From contig NZ_CP012200.1 in NCBI RefSeq assembly GCF_001484685.1, positions 1,606,321 through 1,670,320 of the forward strand: a stretch of DNA of 64,000 nt. Reading direction: 5' to 3'. Each line of letters begins with the position of its first letter. Within the stretch, counting starts at the first letter, position 1. A program made the translations under genes and the position numbers. Source of the DNA: Thermococcus sp. 2319x1. GTDB lineage: Archaea; Methanobacteriota_B; Thermococci; Thermococcales; Thermococcaceae. The notes beneath the pieces are model-generated. The model did no database searches and was not told the origin of the DNA. It saw nothing but the letters and a program-made list of their open reading frames with translations. Below are positions 48,312-57,296 of the stretch, piece by piece.

Positions 48312-49976
48312 AGCTCTTAATATCTCAACCGCTTTCTCCAGCTTTTCTTTCTCAAACTTCCCGTACTCCTCTTCCAGAGCCTTAAATGCCTCTTCTTTTG
48401 GCATTATCTCCCCAAGCATTAACAGCTCATGGAGCAGAACACTTATTTTTCTGTCTTCCAATATTTTTCCCAGCTCTTCCCCCTTCTTCTCGTCAATCTG
48501 CTTTATCGATCTTGGATGTATAATGCCTTTTTTAGTCCACTTTAGCCAAGGTTCAAAGGCAAACTCGTGTCCCATGTTTAGCCCCAGGAACTTAGAATCC
48601 CTCGACAGCCCAAGCATAACCAACTTTTCTGCCACTTCAAGATCCCCTTCAATGCTGAGCTCTCCGAGATACTTCATTGTAAAACCTCTGGCGAATCTCT
48701 CAAGTTCCTCTCTCTTTCCTTTTGCAAGGGCTAGGGCAGTAGCTAGTACCGCCCTTCCTATTATTTCAAGGCTTTCTTTGCTTATCTTCTCAACACTGTC
48801 CTCGCTTGAGTGATAAAACCTGTCGGGCCAGGTTATGGGCATTACGCTTGGAATTCCAAAGAAGTTGAATACATCATGATCGCTTCCAGGCTCGTAAGGA
48901 TAACTTTTGGCCTTCATTTTTGGCAGAGGGCTCCCTCCAAAGCTCTCTCCTTCAGAATTTGCAAGAGCAATATAATACTCCAGAATTCCGGAAACAACTG
49001 AAAACCTTGACAATGGCGTTCTAATTATCATTATCGTCGAGTTAGCTCTGTCTTCACTTCCTCCAACCATGTCAAGGTTTATTGCCACGTAGTAATCGTC
49101 GAGCCTTGCATATTTCTCTATAAAAGCCTGCGTTCCATAATGCTCTGGAATCCAGAGAAAAGCAAATCCAAAGCGGAATGACTCATCATAAAGAGTATTA
49201 AGTGCTTTAGCCAGCTCAATCAACATTGCTGCTCCGCTTGCATTGTCGTTTGCGCCCGGCTTTGGATGGCATATGTGAGCTGTGAACAGAACATACGGAG
49301 GCTTCCCCACCTCTGCGTAAACAATCGGAAGAATCTGACTCTCGGAGATTAAAGTGTCAACCCTGATTTTTGCCGTTACCTTTTCGCCCTTCTTCAATTT
49401 CCGGAGAACGGCATTTGCAAGCTCTTCGCTTAAAGCAACTGCGGGAATTTTTGCCCATTCTAAGTCCCTCTTGGTCAAAAATAGTCCGATGTAAGGGAAG
49501 GCCTTGCCCGTTCCCTTTCTGTAGGCTATAAACGCAATAGCCCCTTTTTCATTCGCTTTTCTGTAGTTTTCATGCCACTTCTCACTCACAATAACTATCT
49601 TGCCCTTTGCCTTTTCCCAGTCTTCTTCCCTTTCTATGGCTACAACCTCCCCTTCCGCCTCTCCTGCCGGTGAGTGTGCCATCACGAGGAGGGGTGTTTT
49701 AGATGTGGTTATCCTATTTCCATCTATCTCAACCTCCCCGTATACAAGATCCCAGGCAATTGGAGAGGAAAGGGTTAAGTGCCACTTCTCCCCGTCATAG
49801 GAATCTCCAAGCAGTTCCGCTTTTATGCCATTTATCCTTAATTCTTCGGTTATGTATCTGGCAGCTTCAACCAGCTCCTTGGAGCCTTGGATTCTATGGA
49901 ACTTGCTTATCTCTGAGATGTAATCCACAACGTTTTCCGGGTTAAAAACCTCGGCTTCTTTCAAGAACTCCCTCAT
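48291..49976 (-). CDS. M28-family metallopeptidase (aminopeptidase-like)
   Basis: 561 residues. Zinc ligands appear in FTAHICHPKPGANDNASG, PEHYGTQAF, INLDMVGGSED and YHSSEDSVEKI, the order of co-catalytic M28 enzymes. An inserted PA-like domain (about 95-205) lies before the catalytic part. There is no signal peptide, so it is cytoplasmic. A C-terminal extension (about 400-561) is helical. ATG 49976 with GGTG upstream is preferred to 49991. Confidence 0.85.
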   Translation of the reverse strand: MREFLKEAEVFNPENVVDYISEISKFHRIQGSKELVEAARYITEELRINGIKAELLGDSYDGEKWHLTLSSPIAWDLVYGEVEIDGNRITTSKTPLLVMAHSPAGEAEGEVVAIEREEDWEKAKGKIVIVSEKWHENYRKANEKGAIAFIAYRKGTGKAFPYIGLFLTKRDLEWAKIPAVALSEELANAVLRKLKKGEKVTAKIRVDTLISESQILPIVYAEVGKPPYVLFTAHICHPKPGANDNASGAAMLIELAKALNTLYDESFRFGFAFLWIPEHYGTQAFIEKYARLDDYYVAINLDMVGGSEDRANSTIMIIRTPLSRFSVVSGILEYYIALANSEGESFGGSPLPKMKAKSYPYEPGSDHDVFNFFGIPSVMPITWPDRFYHSSEDSVEKISKESLEIIGRAVLATALALAKGKREELERFARGFTMKYLGELSIEGDLEVAEKLVMLGLSRDSKFLGLNMGHEFAFEPWLKWTKKGIIHPRSIKQIDEKKGEELGKILEDRKISVLLHELLMLGEIMPKEEAFKALEEEYGKFEKEKLEKAVEILRALDIIVF

Positions 49977-50017
49977 CGATAACACCGACAAAAATAGAAC
50001 AAAACTTCCGATAAAGT

Positions 50018-50431
50018 TTACTCCTCTTTACTTATCATTTTGGGTGGAGATAAAATTTTGGGAGTCTCAACTGCCTTCATGAGTGCAAGTATTTCAGGAG
50101 GTTCAACAATTTTTGGGGTCTTTGAAAATCGGGAAAATTCAATTTCAATTTCCTCCTCTCTCTGAAGGTTTTCAGTCTTTACCTTTTCTGGCAGGATTTC
50201 ATCTTCAAGCTTTCCCAATCCCAGAGCCACTTCCTTCATTCGCCTCTCTTTTCCATCTTGAAGACCTCTCTCATAGGCAGCTTTTACCTCCTTATATATT
50301 CCCAACTCCTCAGCCTGTCTGTAGATTTCTCCTTTCTTTCCAGCTATCCACGACACCCATTCCGTGTGACCCTTGTAGCCTACAAAGTATCCAAATCGGT
50401 ATGCCTCTTTTATCAGGTCTTCTTTTTTCAT
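50018..50431 (-). CDS. Hypothetical partner of KaiC-like ATPase
   Basis: 137 residues from ATG 50431 (GGTGAG, spacing 4). The N-terminal half is helical with a repeated AYRFGYFVGYKG/AYERGLQDGKERR pattern. The C-terminal half is low-complexity with several PP and TPKI repeats, probably extended. It starts 5 bp after the KaiC-like gene and must be cotranscribed. Not recognised. Confidence 0.65.
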   Translation of the reverse strand: MKKEDLIKEAYRFGYFVGYKGHTEWVSWIAGKKGEIYRQAEELGIYKEVKAAYERGLQDGKERRMKEVALGLGKLEDEILPEKVKTENLQREEEIEIEFSRFSKTPKIVEPPEILALMKAVETPKILSPPKMISKEE

Positions 50432-50436
50432 GAGAC

Positions 50437-51147
50437 TCACCATGGGGCTTCATTGTAAACCTCTATCCCATTTTCGGTGAATCTTATTTTTTTCAGATTG
50501 TTATCATGAGCAGTTCCCCTCATTTTAAGTATTTGAATTGCTCTTATCATTTGAAACTGCCTCATAAAGTGGTGCATCACTATAACTCCACTTGCCACGT
50601 AATAGTCATCCGTGTACTTGTCGGACTCCATCATCTCAGTTATTATAAGTGCTGTAATGTCCATGGTAGAAAGGAGTTTTATCAGCCTGACTATCTCCCT
50701 TCTTTTGTTTTCTGGATCCCTTACCATAAGCTCCAAGGGAGTGAAGGAATCTATAACAACCCTTTTTGCATTTTCATGTAAGATGATCCTCTTTAATTCC
50801 TCAAGAACTTCCCCCCAAGTGGGCTTTGTATTGCCCTTTGTAATTGTAGAGCTGAGATCGTATATCACTATTTTTTTGCTCCTAAGGTAGGAAAGCAGAT
50901 TGAACTTATAGTGGAGCATATCCTGGATTATGGTCTTCGAGTCATCAACAAGGGAGATGTAAACTCCTTTCTCATTATTTTTTGCACCTTCAACAAGGAA
51001 CTGAATTCCGAAAGTTGTTTTACCACTTCCCGGGGGGCCTGTGACGACATAAACTCTCCCCGGGATTAATCCACCACCAATAAGCTTATCAAGTCCTTTT
51101 ACGCCAGTAGAAATTCTCCTGTAGAATCCACCTGAAGAGTTCTCCAT
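50437..51147 (-). CDS. KaiC-like RecA-fold ATPase
   Basis: 236 residues from ATG 51147. Walker A is TGPPGSGKTTFGIQFL, and Walker B is KRVVIDSFTPLEL. The usual paired glutamates after the Walker A strand are replaced by SLVDDSKT, so catalysis may be weak. It is single-domain like the protein at 33003-33746 but clearly diverged. It is followed at once by a Pro-rich partner gene. Confidence 0.82.
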   Translation of the reverse strand: MENSSGGFYRRISTGVKGLDKLIGGGLIPGRVYVVTGPPGSGKTTFGIQFLVEGAKNNEKGVYISLVDDSKTIIQDMLHYKFNLLSYLRSKKIVIYDLSSTITKGNTKPTWGEVLEELKRIILHENAKRVVIDSFTPLELMVRDPENKRREIVRLIKLLSTMDITALIITEMMESDKYTDDYYVASGVIVMHHFMRQFQMIRAIQILKMRGTAHDNNLKKIRFTENGIEVYNEAPW

Positions 51148-51188
51148 CCAATTCCCCCCACGATTTTTACAAAAAAGGTATTTAACAA

Positions 51189-52244
51189 TTACGCCCATGT
51201 GATGTTCCGGTTGAAGAGAAACCTAACAATGAAAGAGGCTCCTATGCCAAACAGATTCGCCATTAGATAGTTAACACCCAGATACAAAAGAACTAAGTAG
51301 ATGCTCCACTGAACTAAAGCTCCCGTAAGTGCGGCAAGATGAAAGTTTAGTAGGCGTATGTGGATCGGCTTTCTTTTTAAATCTTTAAACGTCCAGAGGT
51401 CGTTCCATACAAAATTGTTCAGTATGGAAAGCTCAGTCGCCGGGATTACCGCTATCCTCTTGTCCCACCCCAAAAACTCTACAAAGCCAAGAAGAGAGCC
51501 CTCATTTACGACAACACCGCTTAAACCAACTACGGAGAATTTAACGAGTCTGTCTATCTCGCCTTCCCATTTCATAAGCCTGTAGAGATGGCGCAGATAG
51601 TTTAATATTTGCTTGTTGCTTAGCTTACTTTCCCCGGAACTTCTCAACCCGAATGTAAAGGGAATCTCCACGGCTTTTGAATACCTCCCCTTTATAAGAA
51701 TCTCAAGGAGAATTTTGAAGCCTATCGGGTTGAGCTCAACCCCCTCAACAACTTCTCTCCTAAGGGCAAAGAATCCACTTACGGGATCTCTAATCCCCCT
51801 TATCTTTGGCAGAGCAACTCTGCCTATCATTATTGCTCCTTTTGAGATGAGTTTTCTCCACCAGTACCAGTTTTCAACTTTTCCTCCTCTCACATATCTG
51901 CTCGCTATAGCTATATCGGCCCCACTCTCAATAGCTTCAATTAACTCAGGGATAACTTCTGGGGGATGCTGCAAGTCAGCATCCATAACCACAAAGATAT
52001 ATCCCTTAGCCTCCTTAAACCCCCTGATAACAGCAGAGGAAAGCCCCCTCTCGTTTGTTCTTCTTATAACCTTCACGGGATATTTTTTTGCAAGCTCCTC
52101 TGCCCTTTCCCAAGTTCTGTCCGGAGAATCGTCGTCCACAACTATTATTTCAAACTCTTCTCCCTCTAAAGCTTTCGCTATCCGCTCAAACAGCTCCTCC
52201 AAGTTTTCCCGCTCGTTGTATGTGGGCACTATTATTGATATCAT
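51189..52244 (-). CDS. Dolichol-phosphate mannosyltransferase with GtrA-type membrane domain
   Basis: Makes the lipid-linked mannose donor for archaeal glycoproteins. The GT2 domain (about 1-225) has IIVPTYNERENLEEL, VVDDDSPDRT and the metal-binding DxD in MDADLQHPPE (Asp88, Asp90). Two pairs of helices (about 225-350) form the GtrA-like domain (FSVVGLSGVVVNEG, FLFNRNITWA). Size and layout match the structurally known Pyrococcus furiosus enzyme, from memory. ATG 52244 has GAGAGG at 6 bases; GATATAAATTC at about 52273-52283 is the TATA box. Confidence 0.9.
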   Translation of the reverse strand: MISIIVPTYNERENLEELFERIAKALEGEEFEIIVVDDDSPDRTWERAEELAKKYPVKVIRRTNERGLSSAVIRGFKEAKGYIFVVMDADLQHPPEVIPELIEAIESGADIAIASRYVRGGKVENWYWWRKLISKGAIMIGRVALPKIRGIRDPVSGFFALRREVVEGVELNPIGFKILLEILIKGRYSKAVEIPFTFGLRSSGESKLSNKQILNYLRHLYRLMKWEGEIDRLVKFSVVGLSGVVVNEGSLLGFVEFLGWDKRIAVIPATELSILNNFVWNDLWTFKDLKRKPIHIRLLNFHLAALTGALVQWSIYLVLLYLGVNYLMANLFGIGASFIVRFLFNRNITWA

Positions 52245-52305
52245 TGGCATCCTCTCCAGTTATGCAGGCCAGAATTTATATCTTTTGCTAAGAGAGTTGG
52301 GAAAG

Positions 52306-52317
52306 ATTTATAACCAG
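52306..52317 (+). promoter_or_regulatory. tRNA-Pro promoter
   Basis: GATTTATAACC lies about 26 bp upstream of the mature tRNA 5' end, the expected distance for an archaeal TATA box. Confidence 0.65.
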
Positions 52318-52337
52318 ATGCTTGAAAATTAGGCCGG

Positions 52338-52415
52338 GGGGCCGTGGGGTAGCTTGGTCTATCCTTCCGGCTTCGGGAGCCGGAGACCCGGGTTCAAATC
52401 CCGGCGGCCCCACCA
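52338..52415 (+). tRNA. tRNA-Pro(CGG)
   Basis: A complete cloverleaf. The acceptor stem is GGGGCCG/CGGCCCC, with discriminator A and encoded CCA. The anticodon arm CCGGC-TTCGGGA-GCCGG gives anticodon CGG, and the T arm is CCGGG-TTCAAAT-CCCGG. It reads proline CCG codons. No intron. The SPOUT gene follows 20 bp downstream. Confidence 0.97.
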
Positions 52416-52435
52416 GAGACTTCTTGGTGAGAAAA

Positions 52436-53062
52436 ATGGCGTATTTAATAATAGAGCATCTTGAAAAGCTTGGAGAGTGGGTTCTGCTTGAGTATAAGCA
52501 CGCAAGCGAGTGGTGGGGGGATAAGCTCATCTTCACAAACGTTTTGCCGGAGGAGAGAGAAGAGCTTGCCAAACTCGGTGGAGTTATTTCACAAAGTGTC
52601 ACCGAGTTTCCGTTTGATCGCTCAAAGATGATAATCCTTGACCCCTTTGCTGAGGAGGAGCTCAAACCGGAGGATATAAAAGAGGACACGATTATAGTTG
52701 TAGGAGGTATTCTCGGGGACTTCGAGTTCACAGGAAAGACGAGGAAGTTCATAACCTCAAGGATCGAGGGGGCTAAGGCAAGGAATATTGGGAAAGTTCA
52801 GTTCTCGATAGACGGTTCGGCGATAGTTGCAAAACTCATAGCGGAGGGAAGAAGGCTGGAGGAAATAGAATATGAAGAGCATCCAACCATAAAGCTCGAT
52901 GAGTTCAGCGAGATAACGCTCCACTACGCGGTGCCAAAGCTGGAAGGAAAGCTTTTGCTTACCCCAGGCTTAATAGAGCTTCAGAAAAAGGAGCTCGGAT
53001 ATGAAGAAGATATAAGCGATGATGAGCTCATTGAATTCTTCGAGGGGAAAAGGGAGCTCTGA
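52436..53062 (+). CDS. SPOUT-fold methyltransferase (DUF431/Sfm1-like)
   Basis: 208 residues from ATG 52436, with TTGGTGAG upstream; frames reaching further back run through the tRNA and are not used. The glycine-rich VVGGILGDFEFTGKTRKF and the C-terminal ITLHYAVPKLEGKLLLTPG match the DUF431 SPOUT family; the yeast relative Sfm1 methylates arginine of ribosomal protein S3. The substrate in archaea is unknown. It begins 20 bp after tRNA-Pro, without an obvious promoter of its own. Confidence 0.8.
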   Translation: MAYLIIEHLEKLGEWVLLEYKHASEWWGDKLIFTNVLPEEREELAKLGGVISQSVTEFPFDRSKMIILDPFAEEELKPEDIKEDTIIVVGGILGDFEFTGKTRKFITSRIEGAKARNIGKVQFSIDGSAIVAKLIAEGRRLEEIEYEEHPTIKLDEFSEITLHYAVPKLEGKLLLTPGLIELQKKELGYEEDISDDELIEFFEGKREL

Positions 53063-53091
53063 ATAGCTGAACAGCAAAAACCCTTAAACCT

Positions 53092-53391
53092 TCAGCCCTT
53101 TCTCCACTCCTCTGCGAGCTCTTCTATCTTCTTCCAAACCAGTTCTCTGTGCCCTCTGTCCACAACTAGGAAGACCTCTTGAACGCTTCCATTACTCTTC
53201 GCGACGAGCTTTAATCCTGCGTGGGTTTCTCTTGTCACCTTTATCTCGAAGCCTCTTGAGTCGCTGGCATATATTCTCCCCGGGATTACTTTCTTAACCT
53301 CCGGAATGCTGGCTATCTCCTCAAGTGGCTTCTCAATTCCCTTGAGGAAATGATGCTCCCTCTTTACTCCTCGCTTGAAATACTTGGGCAT
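53092..53391 (-). CDS. DUF2103-type small protein
   Basis: 99 residues. The layout MPKYFKRGVKREHHFLKGIE, then IPGRIYASDSRGFEIKVTRE and a C-terminal helix fits DUF2103, described as a predicted metal-binding family. Basic and probably cytoplasmic. It is convergent with the SPOUT gene. Confidence 0.65.
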   Translation of the reverse strand: MPKYFKRGVKREHHFLKGIEKPLEEIASIPEVKKVIPGRIYASDSRGFEIKVTRETHAGLKLVAKSNGSVQEVFLVVDRGHRELVWKKIEELAEEWRKG

Positions 53392-53413
53392 GGTGGTGTA
53401 TTGAGTTAGTGTG

Positions 53414-54448
53414 TTAAAAGTTTTTTCGGAGTAGAGGTAAGAGGGTAACCAAAAGCACCACCCCTATACCACATATCTTATCAGCTTCATCATTAATTGT
53501 GATCCAGTTTAGGAGTTTTATTTCCGGTTCTAAGCGCTCGTAGTCCAATCTGAGAAGTTGAACAGGCCTGACTTTTCTGTCTTGATATATGAATACGTAA
53601 ACGTCAGGTGAAAAATCTGTACTTGAGTCGTTTCCGAATTTGACAACTTCACCCGTACTGTTCTCACAGGGTGCGAAGTAATGCATTAAAGAGACCGGAG
53701 CGATCAAATAAGAGCCCTCAAGCCTGAACGCATATAAATGGTTCATTTCTATGGGGCTTATCGTGTAGTTTTCTACAGCCCACGTTGGAATCGAGAAACC
53801 CTCAAAGGAAATTTTCTCCCTATCAAGTTCTCCGCGAACTCCGCTCTCTGGCCCTAAAGGTGCCCTTCCAGAGAGATAATAAGTGTTCTTGTGTTTCTCT
53901 ACTTTTATCCCCGGGATGCTACCGTTTTCGACTTCATCTATTGTCAGTATCCTGCTTTTCCCCATAGTAATCTCATACACAAGAACTTTCTCCCTGTCCA
54001 GTCTCACTGCGAAGTAGGGCATAGAGACCGCAAAGTCACCGTAGAGCCAGTTGGTGGATATGTTCTCTACAATCTCGATTTCTCCGGTGGAAAAGCGGTA
54101 TACCATGAGGGTATCGTTGGACACGCCATGAGCGAATGCGAAGATATAATAGCTTCCCGAATACTTGTGTATCTGAAGCTCATCCGAAAACCCAAGGAAT
54201 GTAACGTTATCTTCATTTATCAGAAAGTTAGCAAGTAGGCAACAAAACCCAACTGGCACAAGGGCACACCCACAACCACCGGGACACATGCCAGGTGCGT
54301 AGGGGGTGTAGCTGGCAGATACTATTGCAGAATCGTTTGAGAGGGCGTACACTTTGAAGTTCAAACTCTCGGCCCCATTATAGTCTCCAGCTACGGGCAT
54401 GGCGAGAAAAAGGATAAATGCAATCGCAGTGAAAGTCAGACCTTTCAT
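53414..54448 (-). CDS. Secreted propeller-like protein with CGP-CTERM-type tail
   Basis: 344 residues. A signal peptide (about 1-21) leads to a beta-rich ectodomain with strands like FGFSDELQIHKYSGSYYIFAF-type repeats and KHKNTYYLSGR. A local Cys-rich patch, MCPGGCGCALVPVGFCCL, lies at about residues 54-71. The C-terminus is CGIGVVLLVTLLPLLRKNF, a close variant of the CGP-CTERM sorting tail, suggesting processing at Cys and membrane or lipid anchoring. It resembles the proteins at 14912-15883 and 34499-35938. Confidence 0.7.
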   Translation of the reverse strand: MKGLTFTAIAFILFLAMPVAGDYNGAESLNFKVYALSNDSAIVSASYTPYAPGMCPGGCGCALVPVGFCCLLANFLINEDNVTFLGFSDELQIHKYSGSYYIFAFAHGVSNDTLMVYRFSTGEIEIVENISTNWLYGDFAVSMPYFAVRLDREKVLVYEITMGKSRILTIDEVENGSIPGIKVEKHKNTYYLSGRAPLGPESGVRGELDREKISFEGFSIPTWAVENYTISPIEMNHLYAFRLEGSYLIAPVSLMHYFAPCENSTGEVVKFGNDSSTDFSPDVYVFIYQDRKVRPVQLLRLDYERLEPEIKLLNWITINDEADKICGIGVVLLVTLLPLLRKNF

Positions 54449-54491
54449 TGCCCATCATCAGAAGTAGTTTAAAAATTGTTTAAAGAGTTTT

Positions 54492-56207
54492 TCATAATTT
54501 CTTCCTAACCTTCACCGCAATGCCCCTCTTTGCTTTCACCATTTCCTCTCCGCTCAGAATGGCCTTTCCAACGCCAACTACTTTCTCATCCCTTACAATT
54601 CCAACGATATCATCCGGGCGTATTTTGTAATCTGCTTCGTTAACCCCAACGGCAAAAACGTCTCCCCTGAGATCGAAGTCAATCTTCACGTAATAGCTCT
54701 TCGTTGCATCATAAATGCGCTGCATGCCAAATGGTGTCACACTTATCACACCGTCCTGGTAAGTTCCGGTTTGTTCGTTGCCTATGAGAATGCGGAGCAT
54801 CTTGGAGCCTATGATTCTCGCATCCCCGGGAAGAACAGCCCCTCCAGCACCAAGGCCAAAGTAGAAGTCAAACACCTTCCTAATGTTCTCGTAGAAGCGG
54901 TAAGTTCTATCTTCTTTTTCAGCAACCAATTCAAGGCCAAGTTCTTTTATCGTCTTCGTTAAGCCCTCCAGGCTTTCCTTACTTGTTGTGCCGTTTTTAA
55001 CCGGAGTGAATATTATATCCCTCCCGCTAATCTCGCTGGCTCTCTTTGCGACCTCTACATAGGCTTCATCCAAATGAGCTATTATCGGAATCCTCTTGGG
55101 GTATTTCTCCAGAACCTTGGCTAAAAGCTCAGCCGCGGAGTTTATTTCCTCTTCACTCCAATGGCCGGTAACCACAATGTCGTATTTGGCCAGCCACTCC
55201 CACTCTCTCGGCACGACTCCAAAAGGAGAAGTTAAAATAAGCTCGTGTATCCTGTATATTCCATTTCCAAGGGCTTCTTTGAGGGCTTTTCTGTAAAGCG
55301 TGTGAGAGCGCGAGTGAGAATAGGGCTTTTTAGCTGAGCATGGGAAGAGGAAGAGCACTTCAGCGTTTTCAGGGGGATTAAATCTCTCGACTACCCTTTG
55401 CCTCCACCTCACCACTTCCGGCCTGTTCTGGGAGGCATCGCTTATGAAGTAAACGGTGTCCCTCTGTATTGGGGTGTATTTTTCAAGATAGTCCCAATTT
55501 TCTTTATCAGCTATCCTCAATATTCCGGCGTGAGCTTGAGTGTAGAAAAAGTTCTCAACCAGATAGCGGAGCTTTCCTTCCTCAAGAGCCTTTTTAACAA
55601 GTTTTATAACCTCCTTAGCAAATTCAAGAGAATTCTCTTTCTCATCCCACAGTATCGGAGAGAACTGTGTAAAGCCCTTCTTGTGGAAATCGTAGAGCTT
55701 CAAGGAACGGGTATCGAAGGCGTCAATACCGAGATAAACCGCTAAAGGATAGAAAAACGGTTCAAGGTCAGTGATGAGAAGCAGATTTGGATCTTTTTCT
55801 CTGATAAGCCTGATGGCTTGAACAAACCTCCGGTAGTCCTTTACAAAGATTTTCGCGTTTCCTATGTAAAGGGCATCAAAAGAGTACTGGGAAAGGACAT
55901 TTTCCAGAAACTCGTCGATGTATTCAAGGTTCCCCACGACCGGGACATAAAGGGCGTTGAATTTTGAGTAATCAACGTCATACAGCCTGCTCAAGGCTTT
56001 TTCTACTATTTCCCTTGGAGTATAAAAGCTGAGGGGGATTGAAGGGGCAAGGTTGAAATCATATTCCCCAAAATCTTTTGGATAGAAGTAAGAATTGAAC
56101 GGCGAAAGGGTAAAATCTACTCCCGCTAAAGCAGGCGTTTTGAAAGTTTTTTCTTTAATTTTGACTAACCCAAGCCTCCCCGGACCCTCGTGTTTTATAA
56201 TTTCCAT
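54492..56207 (-). CDS. arcS: Archaeosine synthase subunit ArcS (TgtA2)
   Basis: Converts preQ0 at position 15 of tRNA to archaeosine. 571 residues: a tRNA-guanine-transglycosylase-like N-terminal part (about 1-265), the ArcS signature FPCSAKKPYSHSRSH near residue 290, and a C-terminal PUA domain (about 495-570, KIRPDDIVGIVRDEKVVGVG). It lacks the transglycosylase active site, as ArcS does. It follows the coiled-coil gene by 3 bp. Confidence 0.93.
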   Translation of the reverse strand: MEIIKHEGPGRLGLVKIKEKTFKTPALAGVDFTLSPFNSYFYPKDFGEYDFNLAPSIPLSFYTPREIVEKALSRLYDVDYSKFNALYVPVVGNLEYIDEFLENVLSQYSFDALYIGNAKIFVKDYRRFVQAIRLIREKDPNLLLITDLEPFFYPLAVYLGIDAFDTRSLKLYDFHKKGFTQFSPILWDEKENSLEFAKEVIKLVKKALEEGKLRYLVENFFYTQAHAGILRIADKENWDYLEKYTPIQRDTVYFISDASQNRPEVVRWRQRVVERFNPPENAEVLFLFPCSAKKPYSHSRSHTLYRKALKEALGNGIYRIHELILTSPFGVVPREWEWLAKYDIVVTGHWSEEEINSAAELLAKVLEKYPKRIPIIAHLDEAYVEVAKRASEISGRDIIFTPVKNGTTSKESLEGLTKTIKELGLELVAEKEDRTYRFYENIRKVFDFYFGLGAGGAVLPGDARIIGSKMLRILIGNEQTGTYQDGVISVTPFGMQRIYDATKSYYVKIDFDLRGDVFAVGVNEADYKIRPDDIVGIVRDEKVVGVGKAILSGEEMVKAKRGIAVKVRKKL

Positions 56208-56210
56208 GCT

Positions 56211-57152
56211 TCACACCAGATTGTATCTCTGGAGCAGCAAGAGCTCATCCAAAGTAAGCTTTTCACCGCGCTTGAACTTTTCAAGGGCTTCAACTGCCTT
56301 TTCAAATGTGGCATCTTTCTTTGCCCTCATCTTTGCGACCATCTTATAGGCTATAAGCTCCTTGTGCTTCTGATCAAACTCAAATATCTTCCTCTCTACC
56401 TCTCTGAGATCCATCCTAACTTCCCTGATCTTTTCCCTGAGCTCAAGTACTTTCTTGTGGTACTCGTCGGCCTCTTTTTTGATCTCATCCGCCTGCTGGT
56501 AAGCCTTTAGCATCTGCTCATGGAACTGCTGGCTCTGATTTGCGAGCTTCTGTATTTCCATTCCAATTGCCCTTCTTGCCTTCTTCAAGCTTTCGATCTT
56601 CTTCCTCGTTTCTTGGAGTTTCTTATGGAATCTCTCAGCTTGCTGGAGAATCTCAAGCTCTGTAGCCAAAACCTGAATTTGGTCAACTATTTGTTTTTCC
56701 CTCTCGGGAGTTATGTTTGGATTGGTCTGCAGTTCCCATTCAAGCTTTTCAATTCTCTCCTCTATCTTTTCCTTTGGCATCTTTAATCTTCTCAGCTGTC
56801 TGTATTCGTCCCTCTTCGCCCTGTACTCCATGGCTTCCTGATAAAGAAGATCAAGCTTGGCGTTTATTTCTTCTCTGTTCTTTTTAAGCTCTTGAATCTG
56901 CTGGTTGATTTCATCCCTTTTTATTTTATACTCTCTTGCTTTCTCCCTTAACTGCCTTACTTCTTTATTCTTCTCATCCCTTTTTTGTATCCAAATATTC
57001 AGCTCCTTCTGGAGCTGTTCCAATCTCTCCTGTATCTCTTTTTTCTCTCTTTCTAAAGCCTCTATTTCGGCTTTTATCCTCTTAATTTCCTCTGGATCCA
57101 CTTTCACTTGCATGGTCTCTTCCCCTTCCTCCATTTTAGAATAGTTGATCAT
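56211..57152 (-). CDS. Long coiled-coil protein (COG1340-like)
   Basis: 313 residues, almost entirely coiled coil, with a repeated Glu/Lys/Arg/Gln heptad pattern and a short non-coil end (GEKLTLDELLLLQRYNLV). ATG 57152 has GGTGAG 4 bases upstream; a later in-frame ATG 57113 is possible. This looks like COG1340, sometimes mislabelled as a phosphoserine phosphatase. It shares an operon with arcS. Confidence 0.75.
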   Translation of the reverse strand: MINYSKMEEGEETMQVKVDPEEIKRIKAEIEALEREKKEIQERLEQLQKELNIWIQKRDEKNKEVRQLREKAREYKIKRDEINQQIQELKKNREEINAKLDLLYQEAMEYRAKRDEYRQLRRLKMPKEKIEERIEKLEWELQTNPNITPEREKQIVDQIQVLATELEILQQAERFHKKLQETRKKIESLKKARRAIGMEIQKLANQSQQFHEQMLKAYQQADEIKKEADEYHKKVLELREKIREVRMDLREVERKIFEFDQKHKELIAYKMVAKMRAKKDATFEKAVEALEKFKRGEKLTLDELLLLQRYNLV

Positions 57153-57296
57153 AATCTCACCCTGATTTAAGCCTAACTAAAGGGATGCAAAAACCAAATA
57201 AAAACTTTTTGGCTGAGATGCGAAATTATTCACCGGAACTGGGAACCACCGCCTAACTTTTCAAAAAGGATGTAAATAAATAAAAAATTTGCCCAG

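Noticed and set aside
52322-52435. An upstream extension of the SPOUT gene frame
   Set aside because: It runs through the tRNA-Pro gene; the ATG at 52436 has the proper ribosome site.
53018-53062. GATGATGA followed by CTGA near the end of the SPOUT gene, like a C/D sRNA
   Set aside because: No D'/C' pair or terminal stem, and the boxes are explained by Asp-Asp-Glu codons.
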